From assembly GCA_963921795.1 (NCBI GenBank), contig OY997644.1, forward strand, positions 1,297,334 through 1,361,333: DNA of 64,000 nucleotides. Direction: 5' to 3'. The DNA comes from Nannobrachium achirus. Lineage: Eukaryota; Chordata; Actinopteri; Myctophiformes; Myctophidae. The position numbers and the translations under genes are program-made. The notes under the pieces are model-generated. The model saw nothing but the letters and a program-made list of their open reading frames with translations. It ran no database searches and was not told the DNA's origin. Below are positions 25,737-41,200 of this stretch, one piece after another; positions within the stretch are counted from its first letter, which is position 1; every line of letters starts with the position of its first letter.

Positions 25737-26140
25737 AATGCAGTGTACTCGAGAGACAGGAAACAGGGACAGAGATTTTGGGAGTGACATGCAGTCTGCC
25801 TGGCCTGGGACTCCATCCGAGGTGTGCACCGTAACCAACTGGCCATTGGCACCCCAAAAACGTAATTCGTACAACCCAACCCAGTGTGGAACCCCATATT
25901 TTATTTATTTAAACTTCATATATTTTAGGCTATAGCAATAATTTACATATATTTCGTGCAAGCATGGGAAACAGTTACTGTAGCTCTATCTACCCAAGTC
26001 ATGGAAATTCTAATATTTTAGGTATTTAATAAATGTATTACGAGTAAAACATAGTTCGATCAGACTTGCCCAGTAAGCAGGTAGTAAACATGGACATTTC
26101 CTACAGACAAACACAATTGAGAGGTTTCTTACCAGGCTGA
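25737..26140 (-). other. lsp1 3' UTR and end region
   Basis: AT-rich sequence after the lsp1 stop. Overlapping reverse-strand AATAAA hexamers lie around 25900-25912, a plausible polyadenylation site. The 3' end is inferred. A hAT element (25164-25736) lies immediately beyond. Confidence 0.4.
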
Positions 26141-26239
26141 TTATGTGCGTTCATTGTGGCCATTATCAGCAGCAGCAACCTTCTCATACTTTCCATGGCC
26201 CGTCACCAGAAATCTGTAGCGTTTTCCAGAGGAGCTCCC
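26141..26239 (-). CDS. lsp1: lsp1 terminal coding exon with stop
   Basis: The acceptor is TTTTTTTAG|GGG, followed by 32 codons and TAA (reverse of 26141-26143). GKRYRFLVTGHGKYEKV is the signature C-terminal block of LSP1. The last residues (AAADNGHNERT) are not conserved as far as I can tell. Confidence 0.93.
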   Translation of the reverse strand, partial: GSSSGKRYRFLVTGHGKYEKVAAADNGHNERT

Positions 26240-29200
26240 CTAAAAAAATAGGAATGTTATATTACTTTAACAATTAACCATACCAGAGGCAAGTTTCCCA
26301 GTCACAGACAACATTCGCTAATGTTTCCCAGTTACAGACAACATTCCCTAAACTTTTTAGTCAGGGATCCACATGCCCAAAAGCTCAAGGAATAGGGTTG
26401 AACCTTTGATGTTCTGCCGCACTTTTTATTTCTGTTTTATCTATTAGTTTGGTCATTAAGGTCCACATAATGAGAGGCCTGCTCTGCTGGAAACATCGCG
26501 AAAAAGAGTTATGGCCATTTGTATATTCACTCCCATTCACTAGAAATATAAAAAAAAGAAATTAAAAATCTGCTTTAAGTAGCATGTGAGGGGTCAAACT
26601 AGGGGTTCTTCATCATTCTGAATAGCATGTGAGGGGTCAAACTAGGGGTTCTTCATCATTCTGAATCCATTGCAAGCATTTGTTTTGCATGAAAAACATT
26701 CCTTGGGCAAAATATTGGCCCCCAAAAACTGTGAAAAGTGATGAGTCATTACTTTTTTCCACTTTTCACAGTTTTGGGTGGCCAAAATATTGCCCAAGGA
26801 ATGTTTTTCATGCAAAACAAATGCTTGCAATGGATTCAGAATGATGAAGAACCCCTAGTTTGACCCCTCACATGCTACTTAAAGCAGATTTATTTTCTTA
26901 TTTTTTAATATTTCTAGTGGAGTCAATGGGACAGTGAATATACAAATGGCCATAACCATAACTTTTTTTCGTGATATTTCCGGCAGTGCAGGCCTCTCAT
27001 TCTGTGGAACTTAATGACCAAACTAATAGATAAAACAGAAATAAAAAGTGCGGCAGAACATCACAGGTCCTCTCCCATTCTGAGGGACTGGATCCCCGGC
27101 TATTTGAGCTTGCATGCATCCGACCCTCCATAAAAGCACTACCCTGCCTGCAGTATCAAAGACAAAATCAAGGTGGGCCTTTAGGAATTGGGGGGAGGCA
27201 GTGACGTGTTGCAAATTGTTTTTTAATTAGGCCAGTGGTCTCTCAGATCAAGGTTCATTATTTGGCTTTTGAGCCAAGGACCACCATTTAACTTTTTCTC
27301 TGCCATTTTAAACATAGCTGTAGTAAGCAGCTGCCAAATTGTCCTTACCTTTTAACGTGGGCACGCGCACGCATCGTGCACAATCTGTGCGCGACTCATC
27401 TAGTAGACGTGTAGACTCGGTGACAAGCTTTCGAATACAAAAAACCCCATTGAAAAAGACATATCCGTTGCCACGCTGTATCTCTGCTTATCAGCCAGTG
27501 TTTACATGAAAAAGCATTGAAAAAAGCCAACTGTGCGCTATGGTAACACGTGGACACGTTCGCGCACAAAACGCACGATATGTGCGGGGATCATAATCCA
27601 GGCGTGTAGAGACTGGATCAAAGTTTCCAAACGCAAAAATCTGATTGAAAAACGAGCGTTCCATCGCCCAGTAGCTTCCACTTCTGTTACACAGTAAACC
27701 AATGGAGGCGGGACTATGGCCCAGGCTCAGACTGGATACGGAAAGCTGGATCCGGTCCAGACCGGAAATGACCGGATACAGTTAGGGGGGCGGGCCTAAA
27801 GAGCCAGAATCAGCGAAAATCTGCGCTAATACTTTTAATCCTTTCATAATGATTAAAGCTAATTAAACTTTGCGGGCTCTACGGGCATGGCAGCGCGGTA
27901 CAGCGGGAAATCTACGGTCTCTACGGGGATCGCGAGGTATGAGTTAATGAGATGTAGCCTCTCAGATCCAAAACATAGAATATTATTTTATCGTTTGATA
28001 AGATTCTGTCCAGAGTTCCATGCTGTATTGATGTTGGTACCATTGGAGAGGCAAGGCAAAACTAAATATTTTTCCTACATTCTCTAATTGTGTAGGCTTC
28101 TTGTAAATCAAGTAAGTGCAGATGTTCATTTTTAAAATGCAAAACGAACGGTTTTGGACATACAAGATTATCACCCGACAACGACTATATCTGAACTGTC
28201 GCTGGAGTAGCGGGAACGCCACCGTCGCCCCCTGCAATGTTGTGGCCCTCGGCTTGGTACCCTAGACATGATTCGGCCCTCGGGGAAAACTATTTGGGGA
28301 ACCCTGCACTACTACTTGTCAACCAGTAGGTGTTCTGCCCAACAACAGGAGCCCATGAAGATAAACTGTATTTAGCCATTCATGTGTCAAGCTGCAACTA
28401 TACCTGCTGCACATTCAAATAGGGAATATTTCATGTGGATCACAGATTATGTAAAATAAACACGATCATACCTTAAGGGATATATTTCACTTTCAAATAA
28501 GATAAACATGAAATGAAATCATTTCAGTCAGCGTATTCTATGGCAGTTCCAAACAAGCCAATATTGTTTTGGTGTAGAAGACTGTTGCTTTCTACATCAA
28601 ATTTCATCAAGTGAATCATTTAAATACGGTATCCTAGAGACAGTAACCAACCAAATCAAATTCCCTTCTATGCTTAACTTGTGTGGTCAATAAACATCTA
28701 CAAATGCAAACAATGAACACTTGTACTGTAGGTGAGAGCATGCAAACCTTCTCTGCTCTTCCAGAACAGACCGCATCACCAAGGTTCTCCCAGAGATTCT
28801 TCTTGCTCAGCACATCGCCTGGTTTGATTTCCTGCAACAATGAAAACACTACTGTAATCACTGTCAACATACTGTCGTAAAAGATGAAGATACTGCTGAC
28901 GTGTATTGACCCATTTAGGCCTAGAATTATTGAATGCTTTAGCTATTGAAAAATAGCAGATCTACAAGCTATACGAGCTTGTAGATCTGCTATTTTTGAA
29001 AAAGTCGTGAAAATGTGTGCAAATCTTTGAATATATGTATTTTTAAAGCGAACATTTGTAACTCAAATTTTGCTTCTGAGTGGTCCCTGGAACTAAATAT
29101 TTTGAGATGCGGGTCCGTGGCCAAATAAATATCAGTTTGGGGGTCCTTCACATGAAAAGGTTTGAGAACCACTGACATAGTAGTCTCTCAAGAACAGACT

Positions 29201-32200
29201 AACTGAGCTCCATTTAAGTGAAAAGGACCTTTTCTTTGACGATGGCTGGTCAGATTGCTGACATAGAAACATAGGTTTTTCAAAAAAACATAAAAGGATT
29301 CAATAGACACTTATAGAATCAGGTCAAAATTCAAATTTTCACAATTTTTCGAAAAATATCAGATCTACAAGCTCGCAGCGCAGCGTGAGCTTGTATATCT
29401 GCTATTTGTCAATAGTTAATCAATCCATTTATCCATCATACAGTATACTGTATTGGAAATACAGTATATGATGCATGCATGGTGCATTCTATACTGTACA
29501 TTATAATGGAGTGCAATATGCTTCGCTGTAATATAAAGTGCAAGTAAACGGCCCAGAACCAAAGGCTTCAAAATGTCAACTAGAAAATATTGTTCCTTCG
29601 AAACAATTGTGGGCTCGCTTCAAGCCAGAAAACAATGGCTATAAAAGTACAAAATGTCAAGATCGCAGGCAGTGCTCTCTTTGACGTTACTGACGTCAAA
29701 GATTGGTCCATTTTGCTCCAAAAATGTGTTGTGCAAAAGTTGACCCGCTGGTGGCGCTATAACAGGCCAACGTGAGAAGGGTGGTATCTGTTCCTTGACC
29801 TATTGGGAACGTGCTTGCAAGATTTCACGCACATTGCAGGCTGTGTTCATGATTTGAGGTGTTTTTGGCTTTGGCCACTTTATTGCTGCTTGCAGCTATA
29901 TTTATTATTATTATTTTATAATTTTTTTGTGTGCACTTCATAGGCATGTTAGATAAAGGTCCTTAGATTGCGTGTAGAATGTTTCATGCAAATTGCAAAA
30001 AAAAATCCTAGAATAAAAACGGGTTTAAGCGTTTTACAAACTGCTCAAAATTATATAGCGCCCCCCTTTGGCCATTTGGGGTAAGATTGGTTTCAGTGAT
30101 ATTTGAACTAACCCTCTACACTATTTTGTCATGAAAATGTGACTTTGCTTGTATGTTTTAGAGGCAGAAGAATAATTTGCATAAAAATGTAATATTGTTT
30201 GAATTATTTAAAAAAGCATGTTTCAATGTTAAAGAAATCCGATCTGACAGATCTTTAGATATCGGTCCAAAGTTCACGTAAAAAAAGTTTTGTGCACGTG
30301 ACGCGAAAATTCCAGAATAAAAGCGGGTTTACGCGTTTTACAAACTGCTCAAAGTGGCGGAAAATCGAAGGGCGGAGCTTACTTAACAACGACACAGATG
30401 TCTTCCGCTTGAGTCAAAGCACGCGTGTAACAAGTTGCATGTCTTCAAACGAAACGAGTCATGACTTATGCCCGTTTGAAGTTTGAATTTTCAGACGCTT
30501 CGTATAGCGCCCCCCTTTGGCCGATTGGAATAAAATTGGTTTCAGTGATACTTTGACTAACCCTCCACATCTTTGCCAAATGCCATGAACGTGTAACTTT
30601 ACATGTATGATTTAGAGGTCGAAGAATAATTTGCATAAAACCGCAATATTGATTGAAGTATTAAAAAATTATATTTCACTTTAAAAGAAATCCGCCGAGA
30701 CTAGTTTGACCGTATTGGTCCAAAGTTCATGTGAAAAAGGTTTTGTGCGCGTAACGCAAAAATCCCAGGAGGAGATAGATTTTTACTGTTTTTTATATAA
30801 TTCAAAATTCTGGGGGATCTAAAGGTCAGAGGTCAAAATTCTGGGGGATCTAAAGGTCAGAGGTCAAAAGTCAGAGTGCAAAAGTTGTTCGGCATGAGGA
30901 GACGCATACGTGTATACAAGTTTCATGACTGTACGTATAACAGAGCATGAGCTCTATCTGTTCAAAGTTCGCACTTTCGAAGGCTTCCTACAGCGCCACC
31001 ATTTGGCCGATTGCTGTAAAAAATAATAGCACACTTCGCCACTGTAAGCTGAACACATTGATGTTTTTATTTTCATTTTCTGTCTAAGTATGTAGGAGTA
31101 GAAAGGAACCGAAGTTTTGAGGAGAACTTGATATGACGGTTAGATATTGTCACTAGAAAAATATTGTTCCTTCGAAACAATTGTGGGCTCGCTTCAAGCC
31201 AGAAAACAATGGCTATAAAAGCACAAAATGTCAAGATCGCAGGCAGTGCTCTCTTTGACGTTACTGACGTCAAAGATTGGTCCATTTTGTTCCAAAAATG
31301 TGTTGTGCAAAAGTTGACCCGCTGGTGGCGCTATAACAGGCCAATGTGAGAAGGTTGGTATCTGTTCCTTGACCTATTGGGAATGTGCTTGCAAGATTTC
31401 ACGCACATCCCAGGCTGTGTTCATGATTTGAGGTGTTTTTGGCTTTGGCCACTTTATCGCTGCTTGCAGCTATATTTATTATTATTATTTTATATTTTTT
31501 TTGTGTGCACTTCATAGGCATGTTAGATAAAGGTCCTTAGATTGCGTGTAGAATGTTTCATGCAAATTGCAAAAAAAATCCTAGAATAAAAACGGGTTTA
31601 AGCGTTTTACAAACTGCTCAAAATTATATAGCGCCCCCCTTTGGCCATTTGGGGTAAGATTGGTTTCAGTGATATTTGAACTAACCCTCTACACTATTTT
31701 GTCATGAAAATGTGACTTTGCATGTATGTTTTAGAGGCAGAAGAATAATTTGCATAAAAATGCAATATTGTTTGAATTATTTAAAAAAGCATGTTTCAAT
31801 GTTAAAGAAATCCGATCTGACAGATCTTTAGATATCGGTCCAAAGTTCACGTAAAAAAAGTTTTGTGCACGTGACGCGAAAATTCCAGAATAAAAGCGAG
31901 TTTACGCGTTTTACAAACTGCTCAAAATGGCGGAAAATTGAAGGGCGGAGCTTACTTAACAACGACACAGATGTCTTCCGCTTGAGTCAAAGCACGCGTG
32001 TAACAAGTTGCATGTCTTCAAACAAAACGAGTCATGACTTATGCCCGTTTGAAGTTTGAATTTTCAGACGCTTCGTATAGCGCCCCCCTTTGGCCAATTG
32101 GAATAAAATTGGTTTCAGTGATACTTTGACTAACCCTCCACATCTTTGCCAAATGCCATGAACGTGTAACTTTGCATGTATGATTTAGAGGCCGAAGAAT

Positions 32201-35200
32201 AATTTGCATAAAACCGCAATATTGATAAAATTATTAAAAAATTATATTTCACTTTAAAAGAAATCCGCCGAGATTAGTTTGACCGTATTGGTCCAAAGTT
32301 CATGTGAAAAAAGTTTCATGCGCGTATCGCGAAAATCCCAGGAGGAGATAGATTTTTACTGTTTTTCATATAATTCCGAATTGTGGGAGACCTAAAGGTC
32401 AGAGGTCAAAAGTTAGAGGGTAAAAGTTGTTCGGCATGAGGAGACGCATAAGTGTATACAGGTTTCATGGCTGTACCTCAAACACAGCATGAGCTATACC
32501 TGTTCAAAGATCGCACTTTCGAAGGCTTCCTACAGCGCCACCATTTGGCCGATTGCTGTAAAAAGTAATAGCACACTTCACCACTGTAAGCTGAACACAT
32601 TGATGTTTTTATTTTCATTTTCTCACTAAGTATGTAGGAGTAGAAAGGAACCGAAGTTTTTTGATACTTGCACTGACTAGTATGACTAGTATAGAAATAA
32701 TGACAATATCTAAAGTGTGCTCGCCAGGTACTGGCGAGCCCACAACTAGAAAAATATTGTTCCTTCGAAACAATTGTGGGCTCGCTTCAAGCCAGAAAAC
32801 AATGGCTATAAAAGCACAAAATGTCAAGATCGCAGGCAGTGCTCTCTTTGACGTTACTGACGTCAAAGATTGGTCCATTTTGTTCCAAAAATGTGTTGTG
32901 CAAAAGTTGACCCGCTGGTGGCGCTATAACAGGCCAATGTGAGAAGGTTGGTATCTGTTCCTTGACCTATTGGGAATGTGCTTGCAAGATTTCACGCACA
33001 TCCCAGGCTGTGTTCATGATTTGAGGTGTTTTTGGCTTTGGACACTTTATCGCTGCTTGCAGCTATATTTATTATTATTATTTTATAATTTTTTTGTGTG
33101 CACTTCATAGGCATGTTAGATAAAGGTCCTTAGATTGCGTGTAGAATGTTTCATGCAAATTGCAAAAAAACTCCTAGAATAAAAACGGGTTTAAGCGTTT
33201 TACAAACTGCTCAAAATTATATAGCGCCCCCCTTTGGCCATTTGGGGTAAGATTGGTTTCAGTGATATTTGAACTAACCCTCTACACTATTTTGTCATGA
33301 AAATGTGACTTTGCTTGTATGTTTTAGAGGCAGAAGAATAATTTGCATAAAAATGCAATATTGTTTGAATTATTTAAAAAAGCATGTTTCAATGTTAAAG
33401 AAATCCGATCTGACAGATCTTTAGATATCGGTCCAAAGTTCACGTAAAAAAAGTTTTGTGCACGTGACGCGAAAATTCCAGAATAAAAGCGGGTTTACGC
33501 GTTTTACAAACTGCTCAAAGTGGCGGAAAATCGAAGGGCGGAGCTTACTTAACAACGACACAGATGTCTTCCGCTTGAGTCAAAGCACGCGTGTAACAAG
33601 TTGCATGTCTTCAAACGAAACGAGTCATGACTTATGCCCGTTTGAAGTTTGAATTTTCAGACGCTTCGTATAGCGCCCCCCTTTGGCCGATTGGAATAAA
33701 ATTGGTTTCAGTGATACCTTGACTAACCCTCTACATCTTTGCCAAATGCCATGAACGTGTAACTTTGCATGTATGATTTAGAGGCCGAAGAATAATTTGC
33801 ATAAAACTGCAATATTTATTGAATTATTAAAAAATTATATTTCACTTTAAAAGAAATCCGCCGAGATTAGTTTGACCGTATTGGTCCAAAGTTCATGTGA
33901 AAAAAGTTTTGTGCGCGTATCGAAAAAAACCCAGGAGGAGATAGATTTTTACTGTTTTTCATATAATTCCGAATTGTGGGAGACCTAAAGGTCAGAGGTC
34001 AAAAGTTAGAGGGTAAAAGTTGTTCGGCATGAGGAGACGCATAAGTGTATACAGGTTTCATGGCTGTACCTCAAACACAGCATGAGCTATACCTGTTCAA
34101 AGATCGCACTTTCGAAGGCTTCCTACAGCGCCACCATTTGGCCGATTGCTGTAAAAAGTAATAGCACACTTCACCACTGTAAGCTGAACACATTGATGTT
34201 TTTATTTTCATTTTCTCACTAAGTATGTAGGAGTAGAAAGGAACCGAAGTTTTTTGATACTTGCACTGACTAGTATGACTAGTATAGAAATAATGACAAT
34301 ATCTAAAGTGTGCTCGCCAGGTACTGGCGAGCCCACAACTAGAAAAATATTGTTCCTTCGAAACAATTGTGGGCTCGCTTCAAGCCAGAAAACAATGGCT
34401 ATAAAAGCACAAAATGTCAAGATCGCAGGCAGTGCTCTCTTTGACGTTACTGACGTCAAAGATTGGTCCATTTTGTTCCAAAAATGTGTTGTGCAAAAGT
34501 TGACCCGCTGGTGGCGCTATAACAGGCCAATGTGAGAAGGTTGGTATCTGTTCCTTGACCTATTGGGAATGTGCTTGCAAGATTTCACGCACATCCCAGG
34601 CTGTGTTCATGATTTGAGGTGTTTTTGGCTTTGGACACTTTATTGCTGCTTGCAGCTATATTTATTATTATTTTATAATTTTTTTGTGTGCACTTCATAG
34701 GCATGTTAGATAAAGGTCCTTAGATTGCGTGTAGAATGTTTCATGCAAATTGCAAAAAAAATCCTAGAATAAAAACGGGTTTAAGCGTTTTACAAACTGC
34801 TCAAAATTATATAGCGCCCCCCTTTGGCCATTTGGGGTAAGATTGGTTTCAGTGATATTTGAACTAACCCTCTACACTATTTTGTCATGAAAATGTGACT
34901 TTGCATGTATGTTTTAGAGGCAGAAGAATAATTTGCATAAAACCGCAATATTGATTGAAGTATTAAAAAATTATATTTCACTTTAAAAGAAATCCGCCGA
35001 GACTAGTTTGACCGTATTGGTCCAAAGTTCATGTGAAAAAGGTTTTGTGCGCGTAACGCAAAAATCCCAGGAGGAGATAGATTTTTACTGTTTTTTATAT
35101 AATTCAAAATTCTGGGGGATCTAAAGGTCAGAGGTCAAAAGTCAGAGTGCAAAAGTTGTTCGGCATGAGGAGACGCATACGTGTATACAAGTTTCATGAC

Positions 35201-38200
35201 TGTACGTATAACAGAGCATGAGCTCTATCTGTTCAAAGTTCGCACTTTCGAAGGCTTCCTACAGCGCCACCATTTGGCCGATTGCTGTAAAAAATAATAG
35301 CACACTTCGCCACTGTAAGCTGAACACATTGATGTTTTTATTTTCATTTTCTGTCTAAGTATGTAGGAGTAGAAAGGAACCGAAGTTTTGAGGAGAACTT
35401 GATATGACGGTTAGATATTGTCACTAGAAAAATATTGTTCCTTCGAAACAATTGTGGGCTCGCTTCAAGCCAGAAAACAATGGCTATAAAAGCACAAAAT
35501 GTCAAGATCGCAGGCAGTGCTCTCTTTGACGTTACTGACGTCAAAGATTGGTCCATTTTGTTCCAAAAATGTGTTGTGCAAAAGTTGACCCGCTGGTGGC
35601 GCTATAACAGGCCAATGTGAGAAGGTTGGTATCTGTTCCTTGACCTATTGGGAATGTGCTTGCAAGATTTCACGCACATCCCAGGCTGTGTTCATGATTT
35701 GAGGTGTTTTTGGCTTTGGACACTTTATCGCTGCTTGCAGCTATATTTATTATTATTATTTTATAATTTTTTTGTGTGCACTTCATAGGCATGTTAGATA
35801 AAGGTCCTTAGATTGCGTGTAGAATGTTTCATGCAAATTGCAAAAAAAATCCTAGAATAAAAACGGGTTTAAGCGTTTTACAAACTGCTCAAAATTATAT
35901 AGCGCCCCCCTTTGGCCATTTGGGGTAAGATTGGTTTCAGTGATATTTGAACTAACCCTCTACACTATTTTGTCATGAAAATGTGACTTTGCTTGTATGT
36001 TTTAGAGGCAGAAGAATAATTTGCATAAAAATGCAATATTGTTTGAATTATTTAAAAAAGCATGTTTCAATGTTAAAGAAATCCGATCTGACAGATCTTT
36101 AGATATCGGTCCAAAGTTCACGTAAAAAAAGTTTTGTGCACGTGACGCGAAAATTCCAGAATAAAAGCGGGTTTACGCGTTTTACAAACTGCTCAAAGTG
36201 GCGGAAAATCGAAGGGCGGAGCTTACTTAACAACGACACAGATGTCTTCCGCTTGAGTCAAAGCACGCGTGTAACAAGTTGCATGTCTTCAAACGAAACG
36301 AGTCATGACTTATGCCCGTTTGAAGTTTGAATTTTCAGACGCTTCGTATAGCGCCCCCCTTTGGCCGATTGGAATAAAATTGGTTTCAGTGATACCTTGA
36401 CTAACCCTCTACATCTTTGCCAAATGCCATGAACGTGTAACTTTGCATGTATGATTTAGAGGCCGAAGAATAATTTGCATAAAACTGCAATATTTATTGA
36501 ATTATTAAAAAATTATATTTCACTTTAAAAGAAATCCGCCGAGATTAGTTTGACCGTATTGGTCCAAAGTTCATGTGAAAAAAGTTTTGTGCGCGTATCG
36601 AAAAAAACCCAGGAGGAGATAGATTTTTACTGTTTTTCATATAATTCCGAATTGTGGGAGACCTAAAGGTCAGAGGTCAAAAGTTAGAGGGTAAAAGTTG
36701 TTCGGCATGAGGAGACGCATAAGTGTATACAGGTTTCATGGCTGTACCTCAAACACAGCATGAGCTATACCTGTTCAAAGATCGCACTTTCGAAGGCTTC
36801 CTACAGCGCCACCATTTGGCCGATTGCTGTAAAAAGTAATAGCACACTTCACCACTGTAAGCTGAACACATTGATGTTTTTATTTTCATTTTCTCACTAA
36901 GTATGTAGGAGTAGAAAGGAACCGAAGTTTTTTGATACTTGCACTGACTAGTATGACTAGTATAGAAATAATGACAATATCTAAAGTGTGCTCGCCAGGT
37001 ACTGGCGAGCCCACAACTAGAAAAATATTGTTCCTTCGAAACAATTGTGGGCTCGCTTCAAGCCAGAAAACAATGGCTATAAAAGCACAAAATGTCAAGA
37101 TCGCAGGCAGTGCTCTCTTTGACGTTACTGACGTCAAAGATTGGTCCATTTTGTTCCAAAAATGTGTTGTGCAAAAGTTGACCCGCTGGTGGCGCTATAA
37201 CAGGCCAATGTGAGAAGGTTGGTATCTGTTCCTTGACCTATTGGGAATGTGCTTGCAAGATTTCACGCACATCCCAGGCTGTGTTCATGATTTGAGGTGT
37301 TTTTGGCTTTGGACACTTTATTGCTGCTTGCAGCTATATTTATTATTATTTTATAATTTTTTTGTGTGCACTTCATAGGCATGTTAGATAAAGGTCCTTA
37401 GATTGCGTGTAGAATGTTTCATGCAAATTGCAAAAAAAATCCTAGAATAAAAACGGGTTTAAGCGTTTTACAAACTGCTCAAAATTATATAGCGCCCCCC
37501 TTTGGCCATTTGGGGTAAGATTGGTTTCAGTGATATTTGAACTAACCCTCTACACTATTTTGTCATGAAAATGTGACTTTGCATGTATGTTTTAGAGGCA
37601 GAAGAATAATTTGCATAAAACCGCAATATTGATTGAAGTATTAAAAAATTATATTTCACTTTAAAAGAAATCCGCCGAGACTAGTTTGACCGTATTGGTC
37701 CAAAGTTCATGTGAAAAAGGTTTTGTGCGCGTAACGCAAAAATCCCAGGAGGAGATAGATTTTTACTGTTTTTTATATAATTCAAAATTCTGGGGGATCT
37801 AAAGGTCAGAGGTCAAAAGTCAGAGTGCAAAAGTTGTTCGGCATGAGGAGACGCATACGTGTATACAAGTTTCATGACTGTACGTATAACAGAGCATGAG
37901 CTCTATCTGTTCAAAGTTCGCACTTTCGAAGGCTTCCTACAGCGCCACCATTTGGCCGATTGCTGTAAAAAATAATAGCACACTTCGCCACTGTAAGCTG
38001 AACACATTGATGTTTTTATTTTCATTTTCTGTCTAAGTATGTAGGAGTAGAAAGGAACCGAAGTTTTGAGGAGAACTTGATATGACGGTTAGATATTGTC
38101 ACTAGAAAAATATTGTTCCTTCGAAACAATTGTGGGCTCGCTTCAAGCCAGAAAACAATGGCTATAAAAGCACAAAATGTCAAGATCGCAGGCAGTGCTC

Positions 38201-41200
38201 TCTTTGACGTTACTGACGTCAAAGATTGGTCCATTTTGTTCCAAAAATGTGTTGTGCAAAAGTTGACCCGCTGGTGGCGCTATAACAGGCCAATGTGAGA
38301 AGGTTGGTATCTGTTCCTTGACCTATTGGGAATGTGCTTGCAAGATTTCACGCACATCCCAGGCTGTGTTCATGATTTGAGGTGTTTTTGGCTTTGGCCA
38401 CTTTATCGCTGCTTGCAGCTATATTTATTATTATTATTTTATATTTTTTTTGTGTGCACTTCATAGGCATGTTAGATAAAGGTCCTTAGATTGCGTGTAG
38501 AATGTTTCATGCAAATTGCAAAAAAAATCCTAGAATAAAAACGGGTTTAAGCGTTTTACAAACTGCTCAAAATTATATAGCGCCCCCCTTTGGCCATTTG
38601 GGGTAAGATTGGTTTCAGTGATATTTGAACTAACCCTCTACACTATTTTGTCATGAAAATGTGACTTTGCATGTATGTTTTAGAGGCAGAAGAATAATTT
38701 GCATAAAAATGCAATATTGTTTGAATTATTTAAAAAAGCATGTTTCAATGTTAAAGAAATCCGATCTGACAGATCTTTAGATATCGGTCCAAAGTTCACG
38801 TAAAAAAAGTTTTGTGCACGTGACGCGAAAATTCCAGAATAAAAGCGAGTTTACGCGTTTTACAAACTGCTCAAAATGGCGGAAAATTGAAGGGCGGAGC
38901 TTACTTAACAACGACACAGATGTCTTCCGCTTGAGTCAAAGCACGCGTGTAACAAGTTGCATGTCTTCAAACGAAACGAGTCATGACTTATGCCCGTTTG
39001 AAGTTTGAATTTTCAGACGCTTCGTATAGCGCCCCCCTTTGGCCAATTGGAATAAAATTGGTTTCAGTGATACTTTGACTAACCCTCCACATCTTTGCCA
39101 AATGCCATGAACGTGTAACTTTGCATGTATGATTTAGAGGCCGAAGAATAATTTGCATAAAACCGCAATATTGATAAAATTATTAAAAAATTATATTTCA
39201 CTTTAAAAGAAATCCGCCGAGATTAGTTTGACCGTATTGGTCCAAAGTTCATGTGAAAAAAGTTTCATGCGCGTATCGCGAAAATCCCAGGAGGAGATAG
39301 ATTTTTACTGTTTTTCATATAATTCCGAATTGTGGGAGACCTAAAGGTCAGAGGTCAAAAGTTAGAGGGTAAAAGTTGTTCGGCATGAGGAGACGCATAA
39401 GTGTATACAGGTTTCATGGCTGTACCTCAAACACAGCATGAGCTATACCTGTTCAAAGATCGCACTTTCGAAGGCTTCCTACAGCGCCACCATTTGGCCG
39501 ATTGCTGTAAAAAGTAATAGCACACTTCACCACTGTAAGCTGAACACATTGATGTTTTTATTTTCATTTTCTCACTAAGTATGTAGGAGTAGAAAGGAAC
39601 CGAAGTTTTTTGATACTTGCACTGACTAGTATGACTAGTATAGAAATAATGACAATATCTAAAGTGTGCTCGCCAGGTACTGGCGAGCCCACAACTAGAA
39701 AAATATTGTTCCTTCGAAACAATTGTGGGCTCGCTTCAAGCCAGAAAACAATGGCTATAAAAGCACAAAATGTCAAGATCGCAGGCAGTGCTCTCTTTGA
39801 CGTTACTGACGTCAAAGATTGGTCCATTTTGTTCCAAAAATGTGTTGTGCAAAAGTTGACCCGCTGGTGGCGCTATAACAGGCCAATGTGAGAAGGTTGG
39901 TATCTGTTCCTTGACCTATTGGGAATGTGCTTGCAAGATTTCACGCACATCCCAGGCTGTGTTCATGATTTGAGGTGTTTTTGGCTTTGGACACTTTATT
40001 GCTGCTTGCAGCTATATTTATTATTATTTTATAATTTTTTTGTGTGCACTTCATAGGCATGTTAGATAAAGGTCCTTAGATTGCGTGTAGAATGTTTCAT
40101 GCAAATTGCAAAAAAAATCCTAGAATAAAAACGGGTTTAAGCGTTTTACAAACTGCTCAAAATTATATAGCGCCCCCCTTTGGCCATTTGGGGTAAGATT
40201 GGTTTCAGTGATATTTGAACTAACCCTCTACACTATTTTGTCATGAAAATGTGACTTTGCTTGTATGTTTTAGAGGCAGAAGAATAATTTGCATAAAAAT
40301 GCAATATTGTTTGAATTATTTAAAAAAGCATGTTTCAATGTTAAAGAAATCCGATCTGACAGATCTTTAGATATCGGTCCAAAGTTCACGTAAAAAAAGT
40401 TTTGTGCACGTGACGCGAAAATTCCAGAATAAAAGCGGGTTTACGCGTTTTACAAACTGCTCAAAGTGGCGGAAAATCGAAGGGCGGAGCTTACTTAACA
40501 ACGACACAGATGTCTTCCGCTTGAGTCAAAGCACGCGTGTAACAAGTTGCATGTCTTCAAACGAAACGAGTCATGACTTATGCCCGTTTGAAGTTTGAAT
40601 TTTCAGACGCTTCGTATAGCGCCCCCCTTTGGCCGATTGGAATAAAATTTGTTTTAGTGATACTTTGACTAACCCTCCACATCTTTGCCAAATGCCATGA
40701 ACGTGTAACTTTGCATGTATGATTTAGAGGCAGAAGAATAATTTGCATAAAACCGCAATATATAATGAATTATTAAAAAATTATATTTCACTTTAAAAGA
40801 AATCCGTGAAGACAGTTTGACCGTATTGGTCCAAAGTTCATGTGAAAAAAGTTTCATGCGCGTATCGCAAAAATCCCAGGAGGAGATAGATTTTTACTGT
40901 TTTTCATATTATTCCGAATTGTGGGAGACCTAAAGGTCAGAGGTCAAAAGTTAGAGGGTAAAAGTTGTTCGGCATGAGGAGACGCATACGTGTATACAGG
41001 TTTCATGGCTGTACCTCAAACACAGCATGAGCTATACCTGTTCAAAGATCGCACTTTCGAAGGCTTCCTACAGCGCCACCATTTGGCCGATTGCTATAGA
41101 AAATAATAGCACACTTCGCCACTGTAAACTGAACACATTGATGTTTTTATTTTCATTTTCTCACTAAGTATGTAGGAGTAGAACGGAACCGAAGTTTTTG

